DNA from: Ryuthela nishihirai
Taxonomy: Eukaryota > Arthropoda > Arachnida > Araneae > Heptathelidae
Length of the DNA stretch: 64,000 nt
Assembly: GCA_038380435.1 (NCBI GenBank)
Contig: JAWZYU010000056.1
Span: 2,542,001 to 2,606,000 of the forward strand
Direction of reading: 5' to 3'
Position 1 is the first letter of the stretch; the number at the start of each line of letters is the position of its first letter. Below the pieces are notes generated by a model. That model did not search any database, had not been told where the DNA came from, and saw nothing but the letters and a program-made list of their open reading frames with translations. The position numbers and the translations under genes were made by a program. Below are positions 44,660 through 54,490 of the stretch, one piece after another.

Positions 44660-44945
44660 AAGCCAGGATTAGTTCCGTGGGGATCTGAGAATATGACACG
44701 AGTAGGGTTTCCTAATTACTAAAATATTGCACCCGACAAGGAAGGTTAAAATGATATTATATAAAGAATAAAACTTTATAGTTGTTTTAAAACTATGTAT
44801 CTGTCGGAATACACCACTGGGCTAAAATAAAATCATACGAAGATAACCCTTTTGGATTTTAAGGCAGGTAGCAAGTTTGAGATTTCATATATGACAACCA
44901 GATTTTCGAGAATGTCCGGTGGGATTTCGTCTCTTATTACATATC
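44660..44945 (+). repeat. Dispersed repeat family R2, copy 2
   Basis: 'GGGGATCTGAGAATATGACA', 'GTAGGGTTTCC', 'GACAAGGAAGGTTAAAATGA', 'GGGCTAAAATAAAATCATAC' and 'TTTTGGATTTT' follow the order of the 26-kb copy. Confidence 0.6.
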
Positions 44946-45224
44946 CCTTTTTATTGTGAATATTTAGAATTACGAGAAAATAACTTACTTTTGTATTTTA
45001 AAATAATAGTGGTAATAGATTTTTTCATTTTTCTTCCATACTAAAATCAAATAAAATTAAATAATTTGTTTCACGTGTAAAAAGTTGAATATATCTTCTC
45101 TCTGCATATCATAAAGCAAAATGTTTCTAGGATATGTCTTTAAAGATATATTAAAAGCTCGAAAATAGACATTCGCTCTATCAAGCATTTGGAAGTTTTC
45201 CTGAATTTAGAGTCAAGCTGCTCC

Positions 45225-45965
45225 TTATCTGGCTTCGTTTTCCGTTGATCATTAGTGGCCATTAGGGTCTGTCGCCATTACCCAATGTCTGCCATCTGAA
45301 TTTGGCATAGTTGCATGTCATGACATAGAACACATTGTGCAATCATCATGTCAACTGGATCCAGGGACAATGATGATCAGTGTTCATAGATGAATCGAGA
45401 TTCTCAAACCACAGCGATTCACAATGTCTGTTAATATGGGAAGATCTACAAACACGCTATCATCCCCAAATATCCATGAATGGAGCATCTATGGTGGATG
45501 GTTATATCATGTTTCAGGAAGGGATATCTTTTGGTGGGTGCACAAAGCTGTATGAACTTCCAATTGGCTATATCACTGGTTTTAGCTAGAAGGATGAAAT
45601 CTTGAATATCTTCATGTGAGCATATACATGTGCAACAGGTGATACTTTCTTCCTAAATGATGATAACGCCCACTCGCTATCTGAAAAAATAGCACTATTA
45701 ACTGTATCTAGTGCCAGCCCGGTGTCCTGATCTAAATCCCACAGAACATGCATGGGATGCTCTTGGGAGATGGATTGTCCCCGTGAATCCTTTTCTTGCA
45801 AGCCTCTCAGAGCATCGACGTACTTTGGAGGAGCTATGAAGATTACTCTCGTAGCTCTGCTGGACAGAATTATTAACAGCACGAGGAATCGCTGCAAGGA
45901 GTAAGAGCAGTAAGGAGTGATCACACTCCAAATTGTAACTTTTGGGCTGTCTCAATTGGCCATCA
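45225..45965 (+). pseudogene. Tc1-like transposase relic, catalytic half
   Basis: VFIDESRFSNHSDSQCLLIW (first Asp), TRYHPQISMNGAS, then a shifted frame with RDEILNIF, GDTFFLNDDNAHSLSEKIAL (second Asp, His kept) and ASPVS*SKSHRTCMGCSWEM. A further frame carries the original 'PDLNP.EHAWD.LGR.I' idea, ending RASTYFGGAMK and DRIINSTRNRCKE. Several stops. The N-terminal DNA-binding region is missing. Related to the 9.2-kb fragment. Confidence 0.88.
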
Positions 45966-46379
45966 CCTTTTTTACCATGTGTCGGTATTCGTATCTAATT
46001 ATGGGTATTAAATATGTTATTCCTTTTTTCGACAGTTATTCTTACGCAGAGTGTTTATAATCTCTGTCTTCCGATTCCCATGCAGCAGAACCAACAGGTT
46101 TTTCAGGTTATATCTTAATTTATTGAAATTAATGTATATATATATCTATATATCTATGCGAAGTTTCGTATTCCTTGTCATGACATGGAATGAGTAAAAA
46201 CCTCGGAGACATTGAAGCTGCTCAGTTGATTATTCAATGCTTCTACCGAACTAGAAACTTTACGGTCACTTCTCTTTCATTCCGTAAAGTTTCATATTTT
46301 TTGCTATATTAGTTTTGAGTTGGTTAGCAATTGTTTGAATAAAATATGGCAAATGTTCGTGTAACAAGTCCACAAAGAG
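45966..46379. other. Flank with a short TA repeat
   Basis: (TA)n/(TATC)n near 46,135-46,157. No other feature. Confidence 0.4.
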
Positions 46380-46560
46380 CTCAGAGGTTGGTTAGGCGAA
46401 AGGGAGCTACTTCATAGATGCTCGGAGGCAGATGGTGAACTCCATTCTAGGTCATTTATCTTTTTTTTAACATGCAGAGGAGATGATTCTCTTAGGCAAG
46501 AAGCCACAGCTTAATTCTAATTCAATGGACAGTAGCATTTCCAAGCCCATTCTTCCTTCC
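46380..46560 (-). repeat. SINE family A, degraded copy
   Basis: AGGCAGATGGTGAACTCCAT, 'TTTAACATGCAGAGGAGATG' and 'AATGGACAGTAGCATTTCCA' keep the order of the reverse-complement body ('AGACAGATGGTAGCCTCC', 'TTTAACGTGCACAGGGTATG', 'GACGGCGGCCTTTCCA'). Confidence 0.65.
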
Positions 46561-46849
46561 CTCTCTATATGAAAACACATGACTGAAATATACCCATGGA
46601 CCACCGGTGAAATTTTCTACAGGACCGTACAATTTTTATGAAAGCATGAAATACAATCTATCTTCTTCATATGGGCAACTACACTTTCGAAGAAATTCTA
46701 ACAGTGTGCATGGTATTCGATGAAGAGCAGCTCGTCCACTATGTTGTTTTCCTTTACACTAACAACTATATTTTATCGTTTTGATCAACTGGCAACTTCT
46801 CATCTGCCTCCTAGCATCTATGAAGTAGCTCTAGAAACGAGTATGATAA

Positions 46850-47820
46850 GGTGGAGCATGCATGATACATGGCGACCAAAGGCAAAAACGCGCCAGGTAT
46901 GAAAGAGGGATATTGCAGATTGTCGAAGGCCATTCTTCTACTAATACTCGCCCCACGCAATACTTCTGCATGAGTGTCGCATCACGTTTCATATGTCATG
47001 CACTGTTAAGGCAAACCGCTTTGCAACAAGGCAAGAATTGCTCCAGTCAGTCAATGCAGGCTTACAAAAAGCTGTTTCCGAGCGAATACTGTGAAGGGAA
47101 CTGCATGCCATGGATATCTGGAGCAGAGTACCCTGGAAGAGACCCATGTTAACAGCTCTACGCAAGGCTGCACGGCTAGAGTGAACGCTGCGCAACGAAG
47201 ACTTGACTCTTGACTCTTGAAAACGTGTGATCTGGCAGAATGAGTCACGTTTTAGCTTGTACTGGAATGATGCGAGGCGACGGGTACATCGTAAGCCGCA
47301 TGAACCTTCTATGCGGACTGTGTGCAAGGTTCTGATCGAACTGGAGGAGGCTCTGTGATGCTCTGAGAGTATTTCACATACTAGGAAATGGGTCCTTTTT
47401 TTTTTGGTGACATCTCACTTGAACCAGAAGTGCTATATGAAGTAAAGGCGAACACACGTTGCCTTTTGTGTAGCATCTCCACGGTGAACACCAGAAGGAT
47501 ACCCCAGTTTTCTAAGAAGACATTTGTCGCGTGTACAGGGCTCGAAGTGTGTCGGATTGACACAAACAGCATTCTGAAGCTTTCGAACATCTCGACTTGC
47601 CCGCCAAATCCCCGGATTTGAATCCCATGGAATACTTGTGGGACTATTTGAGGCAACGAGTCGTCCCAGCCATCTGGCCAATCTCGCCGAACTGCTGCAT
47701 TTGCTGCTGTTCGGAATGAGTGGATGAATATTGATGTGCACTCTATCAGCACAATGGTGGCATCCAGGATTTCAGCTGTTCTTCGGTCACGCGGAGGCGT
47801 TACGTGATATTAAGTAGCAT
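46850..47820 (+). pseudogene. Tc1-like transposase relic, near full catalytic region
   Basis: Successive frames give HVNSSTQGCTARVNAAQRRL, NESRFSLYWNDARRRVHRKP (first-Asp zone, now Asn), then ADCVQGSDRTGGGSVML ('Q..GGGSVMVWG'), KYPSFLRRHLS, and SRLARQIPGFESHGI, a decayed 'WPARSPDLNPIEH'. It ends with AAFAAVRNEWMNIDVHSIST and MVASRISAVLRSRGGVT. The closing 'LR.RGG.T.Y' is diagnostic of one arthropod Tc1 lineage. The copy is long but heavily frameshifted. Confidence 0.85.
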
Positions 47821-47934
47821 TCAGCCAGGGGCAATGCTACTTAAATTTTTTCTCCGGTGAGCTTAACTTTCTCATTAATTATCAGCAGCTCACACTGCAA
47901 GCCACCAATCTAGAACAGGTAAGAGACAGTGACG

Positions 47935-48370
47935 GAATTTTTGTGATTGAACGAAATTTTAAAACTACATTAATAGATACTGAAATTTAGTACGGTAGCT
48001 ATTATATCTCTCCTGCTACTTACTTTTTTATAAAACATTTTTAAGGAAAATATGAAAAATCTTCACAAATTGTAACTACTTGCATTAAAGATAGAATTGA
48101 ATAAACTTATGTCACAGCTTCACAATTAAATGCACTGCGTACCTTTGATTTACTAAGCATTAAATCACTGTTGGGCTGCTTTAAGTGCAATGATGAGAGT
48201 GGTTGCAGAAGAATATATTTTTTAGAAATCTGAGATATTTAAAGTTAAGTAAAAAATTAATGAAATTCTATGACTGCTTTCACAATTTATGTACTTAAGG
48301 ATATCATCTTTGCGTAGGTTCTTCTCTGTGTTAATATTGTATGTATCTGGTGATCAGATATAAATATAAA
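47935..48370 (+). repeat. Dispersed repeat family R3, copy 1 (5' part)
   Basis: 'TTTTAAAACTACATTAATAG' and 'ATACTGAAATTTAGTACGGT' match 'TTTTTAAAAACTACCTTAAC' and 'ATACTGAAATTAGAGTGGT' at 51.43 kb, with colinear matches beyond. The copy is interrupted at 48,381 by SINE B and resumes at about 48,590. No coding capacity. Confidence 0.6.
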
Positions 48371-48380
48371 AAAATAAATA

Positions 48381-48573
48381 CCCCCTCAAGCAGCTGCTTG
48401 CCACAGAGGTCTGACAGGAGCCTGTCAGTTTATATGCCACAGTAGAAGGTCTGAGAGGATGGCAGGACCTCAGCAGAAAAACAATACGAACATCCATGCC
48501 TTACCCGGGACTCGAACCCGGGTCCCTTAGATCAGTAGCCAAGCGCGCTAACCACTCGGCCATGGGACGGCCC
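48381..48573 (-). repeat. tRNA-derived SINE family B, complete
   Basis: It reads from the 3' end CCCCCTCAAGCAGCTGCTTG to the head CCACTCGGCCATGGGACGGC. B box inverse GGACTCGAACCCGGGTCCC. A/T tail at left and a possible short TSD around ATATAAA. It splits the R3 repeat. Confidence 0.92.
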
Positions 48574-48760
48574 ATATAAAATCTGAATACTTAAATACTC
48601 TTGTAGAAACAACAACTCCATGGAAATACATTATGCTTGAAATGTACGTAATTCAAACTTTTGCTAAAGTAATACATTAAGAAAACCGTAGTTCAGAATT
48701 TCGCAACTAGGTGTTACTTATTTGTCACGCCTTTCGCCACCGCCATCTGTTGGAATGATT
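48574..48760 (+). repeat. Dispersed repeat family R3, copy 1 (continued)
   Basis: 'ATACTTAAATACTCTTGTAG' and 'ATGTACGTAATTCAAAC' match 'ATACTTAAATATACTTGTGA' and 'AGGTACGTAAATTTTG' at 51.71-51.78 kb, confirming that the SINE interrupts one repeat. Confidence 0.5.
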
Positions 48761-49280
48761 CGTAACTAAAACAAATGTTAAGGGTTAAATTGTTTAATGC
48801 AATGTCCATTTGAAATGACCTTTCAAATAAATATGCAGCAAACACAAAAATGCATTGTATCTTAGTAAATATCTGCAATATAACGTGAGATGCAAATTGT
48901 GAGATATTAAGTGTATTCACATAATAATATAGTTTTTGAAGGGTTTCATACCCTAAACTTAATTGATAAATTAGGGAAACGTATTTATTCATATATTACA
49001 CTGAAGACATGCATCAACAGGTCTTAAAGAAATATAGACGCTTCAATGCCTTGTTGAAGAAAAAAGTTTCGGGTAAAGTTAATAACATCTATCTTAAAAT
49101 TATGCAAGGAAATAAGTAAAATATGAAGTAAGGTTTACTAACATCTAATTATAATGGATATAACCAAGGGTATCTCGAATTAGGGGTCCAGCCTCACTAA
49201 CCTTTCTATAAAATGCTTTTATCTAAATTCAAAATTTATTTCAATTTATACCCTGAATTAGGGTGAATACTGAAACTTTA
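48761..49280. other. No feature recognised
   Basis: AT-rich, no coding or matching repeat. Confidence 0.35.
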
Positions 49281-49400
49281 GCCGTCCCGTGGACGAGTGG
49301 TTATCGCGCTTGGCCACTGATCTGTGGGACCTTCTACTATGGCACATAAACTGACACGCTCCTGTCAGACCTTTGTGGCCAGCAGCTGCTTGAGGGGGTA
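49281..49400 (+). repeat. SINE family B with internal deletion
   Basis: The head GCCGTCCCGTGGACGAGTGG runs to 'CTGATCTGTGGGACC' and jumps straight to 'TTCTACTATGGCACATAAAC' and the standard tail, so about 75 bp including the B box are missing. (TTTA)n tail. A copy lacking its B box would not be a good pol III template. Confidence 0.9.
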
Positions 49401-49504
49401 TTTATTTATTTATTTTATTTTACTGAAACTTTAACGATAATATCTTAATTTTATTCGTTTTTTTTTGCAATGAACACTTCATATCTATTCTAATACTTGT
49501 GTAG

Positions 49505-49700
49505 CAGCCCAAATCTAGAAATACAGGCAAGGAGGAAATGACGCAAATAAATGTGGGAGGGAAAGAGACTGAATTTCAATTGAAGTATAACATTCCCCAC
49601 TCCATTTCAGATGCATTTGAAATTATCTTGAAAAATGCATGAAATATCCTAAAGGTTAAAAATTTCTGTTTCCATTACTCTTACTAGCAGGGGGCGGAAT
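49505..49700 (+). repeat. Dispersed repeat family R1, copy
   Basis: 'CAGCCCAAATCTAGAAATAC', 'AAAGAGACTGAATTTCAATT', 'AAGTATAACATTCCCCACTC', 'AATTATCTTGAAAAATGCAT' and 'TTACTCTTACTAGCAGGGGG' keep the family order. Confidence 0.65.
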
Positions 49701-49710
49701 ATATATATAG

Positions 49711-49803
49711 CAGGGCGGCGTACATGCCTCACCCGCTGTACCGGCATTAACCGGAATCTGGCGTGAGGCATGGCGGCGTACCATGCCTCACCCCAGATTC
49801 GGC
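49711..49803. repeat. Hairpin and direct-repeat cluster at R1 end
   Basis: GGCGGCGTACATGCCTCACC (49,714-49,733) recurs as GGCGGCGTACCATGCCTCAC (49,772-49,791). The second copy also forms a ~22-bp hairpin: CCGGAATCTGGCGTGAGGCA at left and its near inverse up to CCCCAGATTCGG (49,781-49,802), with one mismatch and one bulge. Local GC is far above the surroundings. Confidence 0.75.
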
Positions 49804-50035
49804 CCTGTACGGCCATTTTGTAAACAATGGATGCGAAAGAAAACAAACAAATCGCAGCTAAAGCTGTCGAAAATGATTGAAATTGTCTAAATACGATATA
49901 AGCTTATGTAACAAATTCTCTTTAAAGAATCAAAGTAATTAATTGCTAGGTTCTAATGTAAAAATATGTTGGAGAGGTTTCGAGAGGAGATTTTAGATCC
50001 AAAGGTAATGATTCTTCATATTAGTTCGAGTGTTG

Positions 50036-50097
50036 GATTGTTTTACTTCTGAGCAACACTTTTTTTTTAACATAATTGGGTAAATGGCCATTTCATA
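50036..50097 (-). repeat. SINE family A, 3' fragment
   Basis: TTACTTCTGAGCAACACTTT and 'GGGTAAATGGCCATTTCA' match the minus-strand end of family A. It faces the plus-strand copy that begins at 50,103. Confidence 0.75.
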
Positions 50098-50102
50098 GCA
50101 TT

Positions 50103-50489
50103 GGGCGGGGGTGGCTCAGTCGGTAGCGCGCCAGGCTCGTAATCTGTAGTTCCCAGGTTCGAGTCCCAGCTGGGTCAGCGTTGAGATTTATCTCCGCAAA
50201 ATTCCCTGCCCTGCCCACGGTCAGTAGGGGATACCGATCGGCTTGGAAAGGCCGCCGTCCGTCGGATGGGACGTTAAGCCGTGGCCCCGTGTGCGGGAGA
50301 GCCATACCCTGTACACGTTAAAGAATACACTGGATGGCCTTGACGGGAGGCTACCATCTCTCTACTAACAGCTGCTCCAGTGGGCCCCCTCCCCCAACCT
50401 TCTCTGAGCCTTCGGGGTCCATGTGACCTGGCCATTTACCCCATGGTGTGCAAAAAAAGTGCAGCTCAGAGGTAAAACAACCCAACCGC
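50103..50489 (+). repeat. tRNA-derived SINE family A, full-length copy
   Basis: The head GGCGGGGGTGGCTCAGTCGG has the A box and GGTTCGAGTCCCAGCTGGG the B box, followed by 'GTCAGCGTTGAGATTTATCT', 'CGGTCAGTAGGGGATACCG', 'GTCCGTCGGATGGGACGTTA', 'GGATGGCCTTGACGGGAGG', 'TTCTCTGAGCCTTCGGGG' and 'GTGCAGCTCAGAGGTAAAAC'. About 387 bp, suitable as a family reference. In LINE-mobilised SINEs the tail is read by a partner RT; which LINE is unknown. Confidence 0.95.
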
Positions 50490-50745
50490 CCTGCCCGAGG
50501 TCAGTAGGGGACAATGTCCAGCGCATTGAATGTTAAGCTGTGGCTCTGGGTGCGGGAAAACCATACCCTGTGCACTTTAAAAACATGCTGGATGGCCTTG
50601 GCAAGATGCTTCCATGTGTATCCTAATAGCTGTACAGTGGGTTTCCTCCGCCAACATTCTTTGAGCCTTCGGGGTCCTTGTGACTTGGACATTTAGCCCA
50701 TTTCGTGCAAAAAAGTGCCGCTCAATGGTAAAACAATGCAATCGA
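50490..50745 (+). repeat. SINE family A, head-truncated tandem copy
   Basis: It follows directly after the full copy: GCCCTGCCCGAGGTCAGTAG, 'TGTTAAGCTGTGGCTCTGGG', 'TGCTGGATGGCCTTGGC' and 'GTGCCGCTCAATGGTAAAAC'. More diverged than its neighbour, so probably older, with the full copy inserted into it or next to it. Confidence 0.88.
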
Positions 50746-51173
50746 ATCCTCCTCAGCCACTGTTGAGCTATCTATCTATCTATCTTTGCAAAACCTCCAC
50801 CAACTACTGCTACCTTTAACACTCATTTGGTAAGTTGATACTCGTAGAAAAGTGAAGATTCCTACACAAAATACGTTACGTAATTGAAATGGCGGTCCCA
50901 TTATGCACTGTGTGGAATGTATGTGGGGAATGCACATATGTGGGGAAGTGTTAAATCCCTTGGGTACGTTATATAAATTGTAAACGATCTGTTGTAAAGT
51001 AAAAGGTCGTACGCTTTGGTTTCTAATGATTAGTGAAATTAGAACTCGTCCAAATATAGTTTGACTGGTTACTGATTGAACGAATACATAATATTACATT
51101 CAAAATACTCCAATTTATAGTGGCACCTGTTTTCTCTCTTCCGTTATCTACTTTTATCTAGAGCAGTGGTTCT
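50746..51173. other. Short (TCTA)n and weak repeat similarity
   Basis: TATCTATCTATCTATC at about 50,768-50,785. 'CCTACACAAAATACGTTACG' near 50,860 resembles 39.03 kb in the RTE-like 3' region. Nothing else. Confidence 0.35.
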
Positions 51174-51240
51174 CAACCTTCTTTGCTTCACGTACCCCCT
51201 GGAAATGTGCATGTAACTGGCGTAACCCTTGTATAGATAG
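51174..51240 (+). mobile_element. hAT-like terminal region
   Basis: CAGTGGTTCTCAACCTTCTT followed by CACGTACCCCCTGG is the typical start of hAT-type non-autonomous elements. The partner end was not identified; the R3 similarity starts about 190 bp further on, so R3 may be its interior. Confidence 0.65.
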
Positions 51241-51399
51241 ATAAAACTATAGTTATAATAAAACAATTTTTAATTTATAAACAATTTTCTGAAGGCTTCG
51301 CAATATATGCCAAGTGTTTCCGTGCCTCTAGCATAATGCCACGGTGAGTCTAAATTTAAACAAACTCAATGTAACTGGAATCAACATCAATGGAGATCG

Positions 51400-51790
51400 G
51401 TATTAAAAACCGCTTTAGTGATCAATGATTTTTAAAAACTACCTTAACGGATACTGAAATTAGAGTGGTAGTTATTTTCATTCTCTTCTCAATTACCTTT
51501 TCATAAGACATTCTTTAAAAACAATATTTTCTTCAAATGTTTAAGAGAAATTTCTACGACTTTTAAACTGTACGCAACTTTGAAAACTCTTGGCTACTTC
51601 TTACAGTCATTTTTATCAAGATACTAAAACAGCCTAATAGTGATTAAATGCTTAATAAATATTGTCACTCTTAGTCTTACATGTGTCTCATTCCCAATAT
51701 TAAATTTATGATACTTAAATATACTTGTGAAAAGTATTGCTGAGTGGATACACATGATATTCAAGGTACGTAAATTTTGAAATTTGCGCA
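51400..51790 (+). repeat. Dispersed repeat family R3, copy 2
   Basis: Colinear with 47.94-48.76 kb apart from the SINE there. No frame is conserved between the two copies, so it is non-coding. Confidence 0.6.
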
Positions 51791-51980
51791 TTACGGATAA
51801 TTTTTTAATTTATACCTATATTACCTTTATTCTTCAAATGATAAGTGAAGCCGCACTTTTCGAGTGATACATTAGCAGAACTAATGAAATTTGGGTTTGC
51901 AACAACGACATTTTTCTCGAGAGTTTTTTTAAATCACACTGCGGGGAGACGCATGAAATATGTCGCACTTCCATATAAAT

Positions 51981-52168
51981 ACCCCCCCCCCTCAAGCAGC
52001 TGCTTGCCACAGAGGTCTGACAAGAGCCTGTCAGTTTATATGCCAAAGTAGAAGATCTGAGAGGATGGCAGGACCTCAGCAGAAAAACAACAGATACAAC
52101 CATGCCTTATCCGGGGCTCGAACCCAGGTCCCTTAGATCAGTAGCCAAGCGCGCTAACCACTCGGCCA
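51981..52168 (-). repeat. tRNA-derived SINE family B
   Basis: It spans CCCCCCCCCTCAAGCAGCTG to the head CTAACCACTCGGCC. CATATA on both sides may be a target-site duplication. Similar in state to the 48.4-kb copy. Confidence 0.92.
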
Positions 52169-52334
52169 TATAATGGACAAAAAAAAATGAAAACAGCAAG
52201 GTTTGAGGAAAGCTTTCAGTTTAATATAAACTGTGGTGTCTATGTGCCACTGGCAAATGCATGAAATATACAAATCACATCCCAGCATTCTTAGTGTCAT
52301 ATCTATAACGGCAAACCCGGTAATTATTGGTACT

Positions 52335-52882
52335 ATGTCGTCAAAAGAAGACCGTAATGTTTTCGGAAGGGGAATGATTTTTGGAATTCATTTAACAAGA
52401 GCTTTGGCCACTAAGGCAGTTGAACTAGCTAATGTTTCACGAGCAACAGTTAACAGTTTCCAAGGTGTTTTTTTCTGAATGGGAATGGGAAGAGAGCATC
52501 TGCAAAAGGGAACAGTCATGAAAACACGGACTCCAGAATCGCATCAATGCGATGAGCAAAGCGAAACAACCACAGCTGATTAGCGTGAAGCGTGGTAGAA
52601 AACAACCACAGCTGATTAGTTGTGCAGCTATTTCAAAGTAGGATGCAAGAAGCCGTTTTTATCAAACAGAGTACGTTGAGAACTCCATAGAGCTGGATAT
52701 TACAGTTCAGTTTCACTTCACACGTCACTCATCACACCTGTTAGCACACGTCGTCGTGATTAACGTGCAAAGAACACAAGCAGTGGAAACTTGAGCAGTG
52801 GAGGAATGAGATATGGTCTGAAGAACCATTTTACACTTTGTTTCCCACAAATGGACGATTGCACATCTACGCCAAGCGAAGT
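52335..52882 (+). pseudogene. Tc1-like transposase relic, N-terminal half
   Basis: MSSKEDRNVFGRGMIFGIHL, LATKAVELANVSRATVNSFQ is a Tc1 HTH domain. After a stop come, in other frames, TRTPESHQ, ELHRAGYYSSVSLHTSLITP ('RELHRAGYYSRVALHKP'), then AKNTSSGNLSSGG and LCFPQMDD at the start of the catalytic domain. A 39-bp internal tandem duplication repeats GAAACAACCACAGCTGATTA. The copy ends abruptly at about 52,882, against a minus-strand retroelement. Confidence 0.87.
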
Positions 52883-52886
52883 AAGC

Positions 52887-53510
52887 TTACAAATCTGATT
52901 GCTTGTTTCCTATTATTAAGGGATCTGGCGGTTCTGTAATAGCGTGTGATGCTTTCTCGTGCCATGGTTCGGGTGCATTCATTCCGTTAGAAAGCAGACT
53001 AGGTGGTATGTAAGTAGATGAGCTCAATGGGATGTTAAGCGCCAGCATATTGGTTTGTAGTCTTTTTTTTTCCCAGTCTTTTGGGGTTGGATCATTCTTC
53101 CTTAATTTATAAACCATGTCTGCAAAATAATTATTGAAACTCGTAGCAATTTGAAAATTTGTCAGACATTTGGGCATGTGATTAATTATTATAATTTCTA
53201 GTGAAATTTTCTCATTTCCATTTAATATGGTATTAATCATATCCCAGGACTGTTTTGTATTGCGAGCAATACATTTTAAGCGTTTTTTGTAAGTTGGGAT
53301 TTTTCTTTTCTTATAAATTTCGTAGTTGATTTAGAGAATTTATAGAATTTCGTAGTTGTTGATAAGTTTTTTCTTAGCTTTGTCGTTTCTGTAAATAACC
53401 GATGCTGTATCTTTTTTTGTTCAATCATATTCAAAATGTCGGGAGTGATTAATTCTTTGCTGTTTTCCCAAAATTTGACATTGTGTTGAGATATTTTCAT
53501 CAAAAATCAC
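52887..53510 (-). pseudogene. Jockey-like element: linker before the RT domain
   Basis: Leftward: FWENSKELITPDILNMIEQK, FYKFSKSTTKFIRKEKSQL, then NTKQSWDMINTILNGNEKIS and FQIATSFNNYFADMVYKLRK. This is the 'W.TP.I...I..K... Y...F...RK ... W..IN..L ... A..FN.YF' connector between endonuclease and RT in jockey/CR1-type elements. The RT domain itself is absent because the relic stops at the Tc1 fragment. Together with 53,735-54,270 it forms one element split by a SINE. Confidence 0.8.
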
Positions 53511-53529
53511 GTTGTATTTATTTTTAAAA

Positions 53530-53717
53530 CGAGTGGTTAGCATCCTTGGCTATTGATCTAAGGGATCTGGGTTCGAGTCCCGGATAAGACATGGATGTCG
53601 GTGTTGTCTTTCTGCTGAGTTCCCTCCATCCTCACAGACTGTGGCGTGTATACTATGGCGTGTAAACTGACAGGCTCCTGTCAGACCTTTGTGGCAAGCA
53701 GCTGCTTAAGGGGGTAT
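53530..53717 (+). repeat. SINE family B inserted in the jockey-like element
   Basis: CGAGTGGTTAGCATCCTTGG and GGTTCGAGTCCCGGATAAGA at the head, and the standard tail CTGACAGGCTCCTGTCAGAC. The first few bases of the head are missing. Element-coding sequence lies on both sides on the opposite strand, so the SINE is the younger. Confidence 0.9.
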
Positions 53718-53734
53718 TTAATTATTATTTATAC

Positions 53735-54270
53735 ATATATTTCATCAGCAGATGTGGGGACTTGTGCAGTACTCCATTTAGTCCTAATGATTGAATTAAT
53801 AATACTTTTATGATCATATCTCAGATATTTTTCATTAGCTGTTGTACATTCGCGCACTGATTTTTTTAAGCTCAAGAATATCAAAAGAGTGGTCTGCAAC
53901 TTTGATGTGTGAGATCAAAGATTTATAACTAAAATTGCTACCTGAAATTTACATTAATATGATCAATTTACGATTGAGTAGTGGAACTACTCAAAATCTC
54001 TTCTCTATTAAGGCCTCTTTTTGTAGGGACAAAGCTAATCTCAGAAAGATCATTAAGATATTCTTCAGTTCTATTCTTTATATGACTAGAAATATCAATA
54101 TTGAAATCTCCAACGAGTATCGTAGTTTTAAATTAATGGCTATCCCCCATCCATCTAGTCAGAGAAGAAAGAAATTCGCTAATATTGGTACCCGGATATA
54201 GATAAACAGACACCAAGTTATGCATTATTTTATTTTTGATAATCCCCGAGTGCATAGATCCTGCTGATGA
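53735..54270 (-). pseudogene. Jockey-like element: endonuclease domain
   Basis: LVSVYLYPGTNISEFLSSLT, TTILVGDFNIDISSHIKNRT, then ISFVPTKRG and SSSTTQS*IDHI: the 'GDFN.D', 'PT' and 'S.IDHI' blocks of an EEP endonuclease. The GDFN motif lies at about 54,091-54,114. One in-frame stop replaces a residue before IDHI. The N-terminal catalytic Glu region is missing. Downstream coding continues beyond the SINE. Confidence 0.85.
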
Positions 54271-54329
54271 GATACGTATGCTTATGTTTTCGATTACCTC
54301 TTGTTTTCTTATCTGTACTATTTAAAGAA

Positions 54330-54490
54330 ATTTGGTGAAAAAAAGAGAGGTGGTGACGTAGAATGCGATGGGCAGACAATGTCAAAGAGGACATTGTTTA
54401 GAATTGGTCTGCATTGGCCAAAGCAGCAAGTATTGGTCAGAACATGTGTTTGAAGAACTAAATTGGACCATCTGGATGGATTTTCGTAGT
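54330..54490 (+). pseudogene. RTE-like element 3' tail fragment
   Basis: 'ATGGGCAGACAATGTCAAAG', 'TAGAATTGGTCTGCATTGGC' and 'AGAACTAAATTGGACCATCT' match the end of the RTE-like RT frame at 62.55-62.67 kb ('GGGCACACAATGTCAGAC', 'AGAATTGGTGTGCAGTGGC'). Only the last ~40 codons remain. Confidence 0.7.

Noticed and set aside
50103..50180. Possible tRNA gene
   Set aside because: Same reason: tRNA-like head of SINE family A, repeated many times in the window with an identical body.
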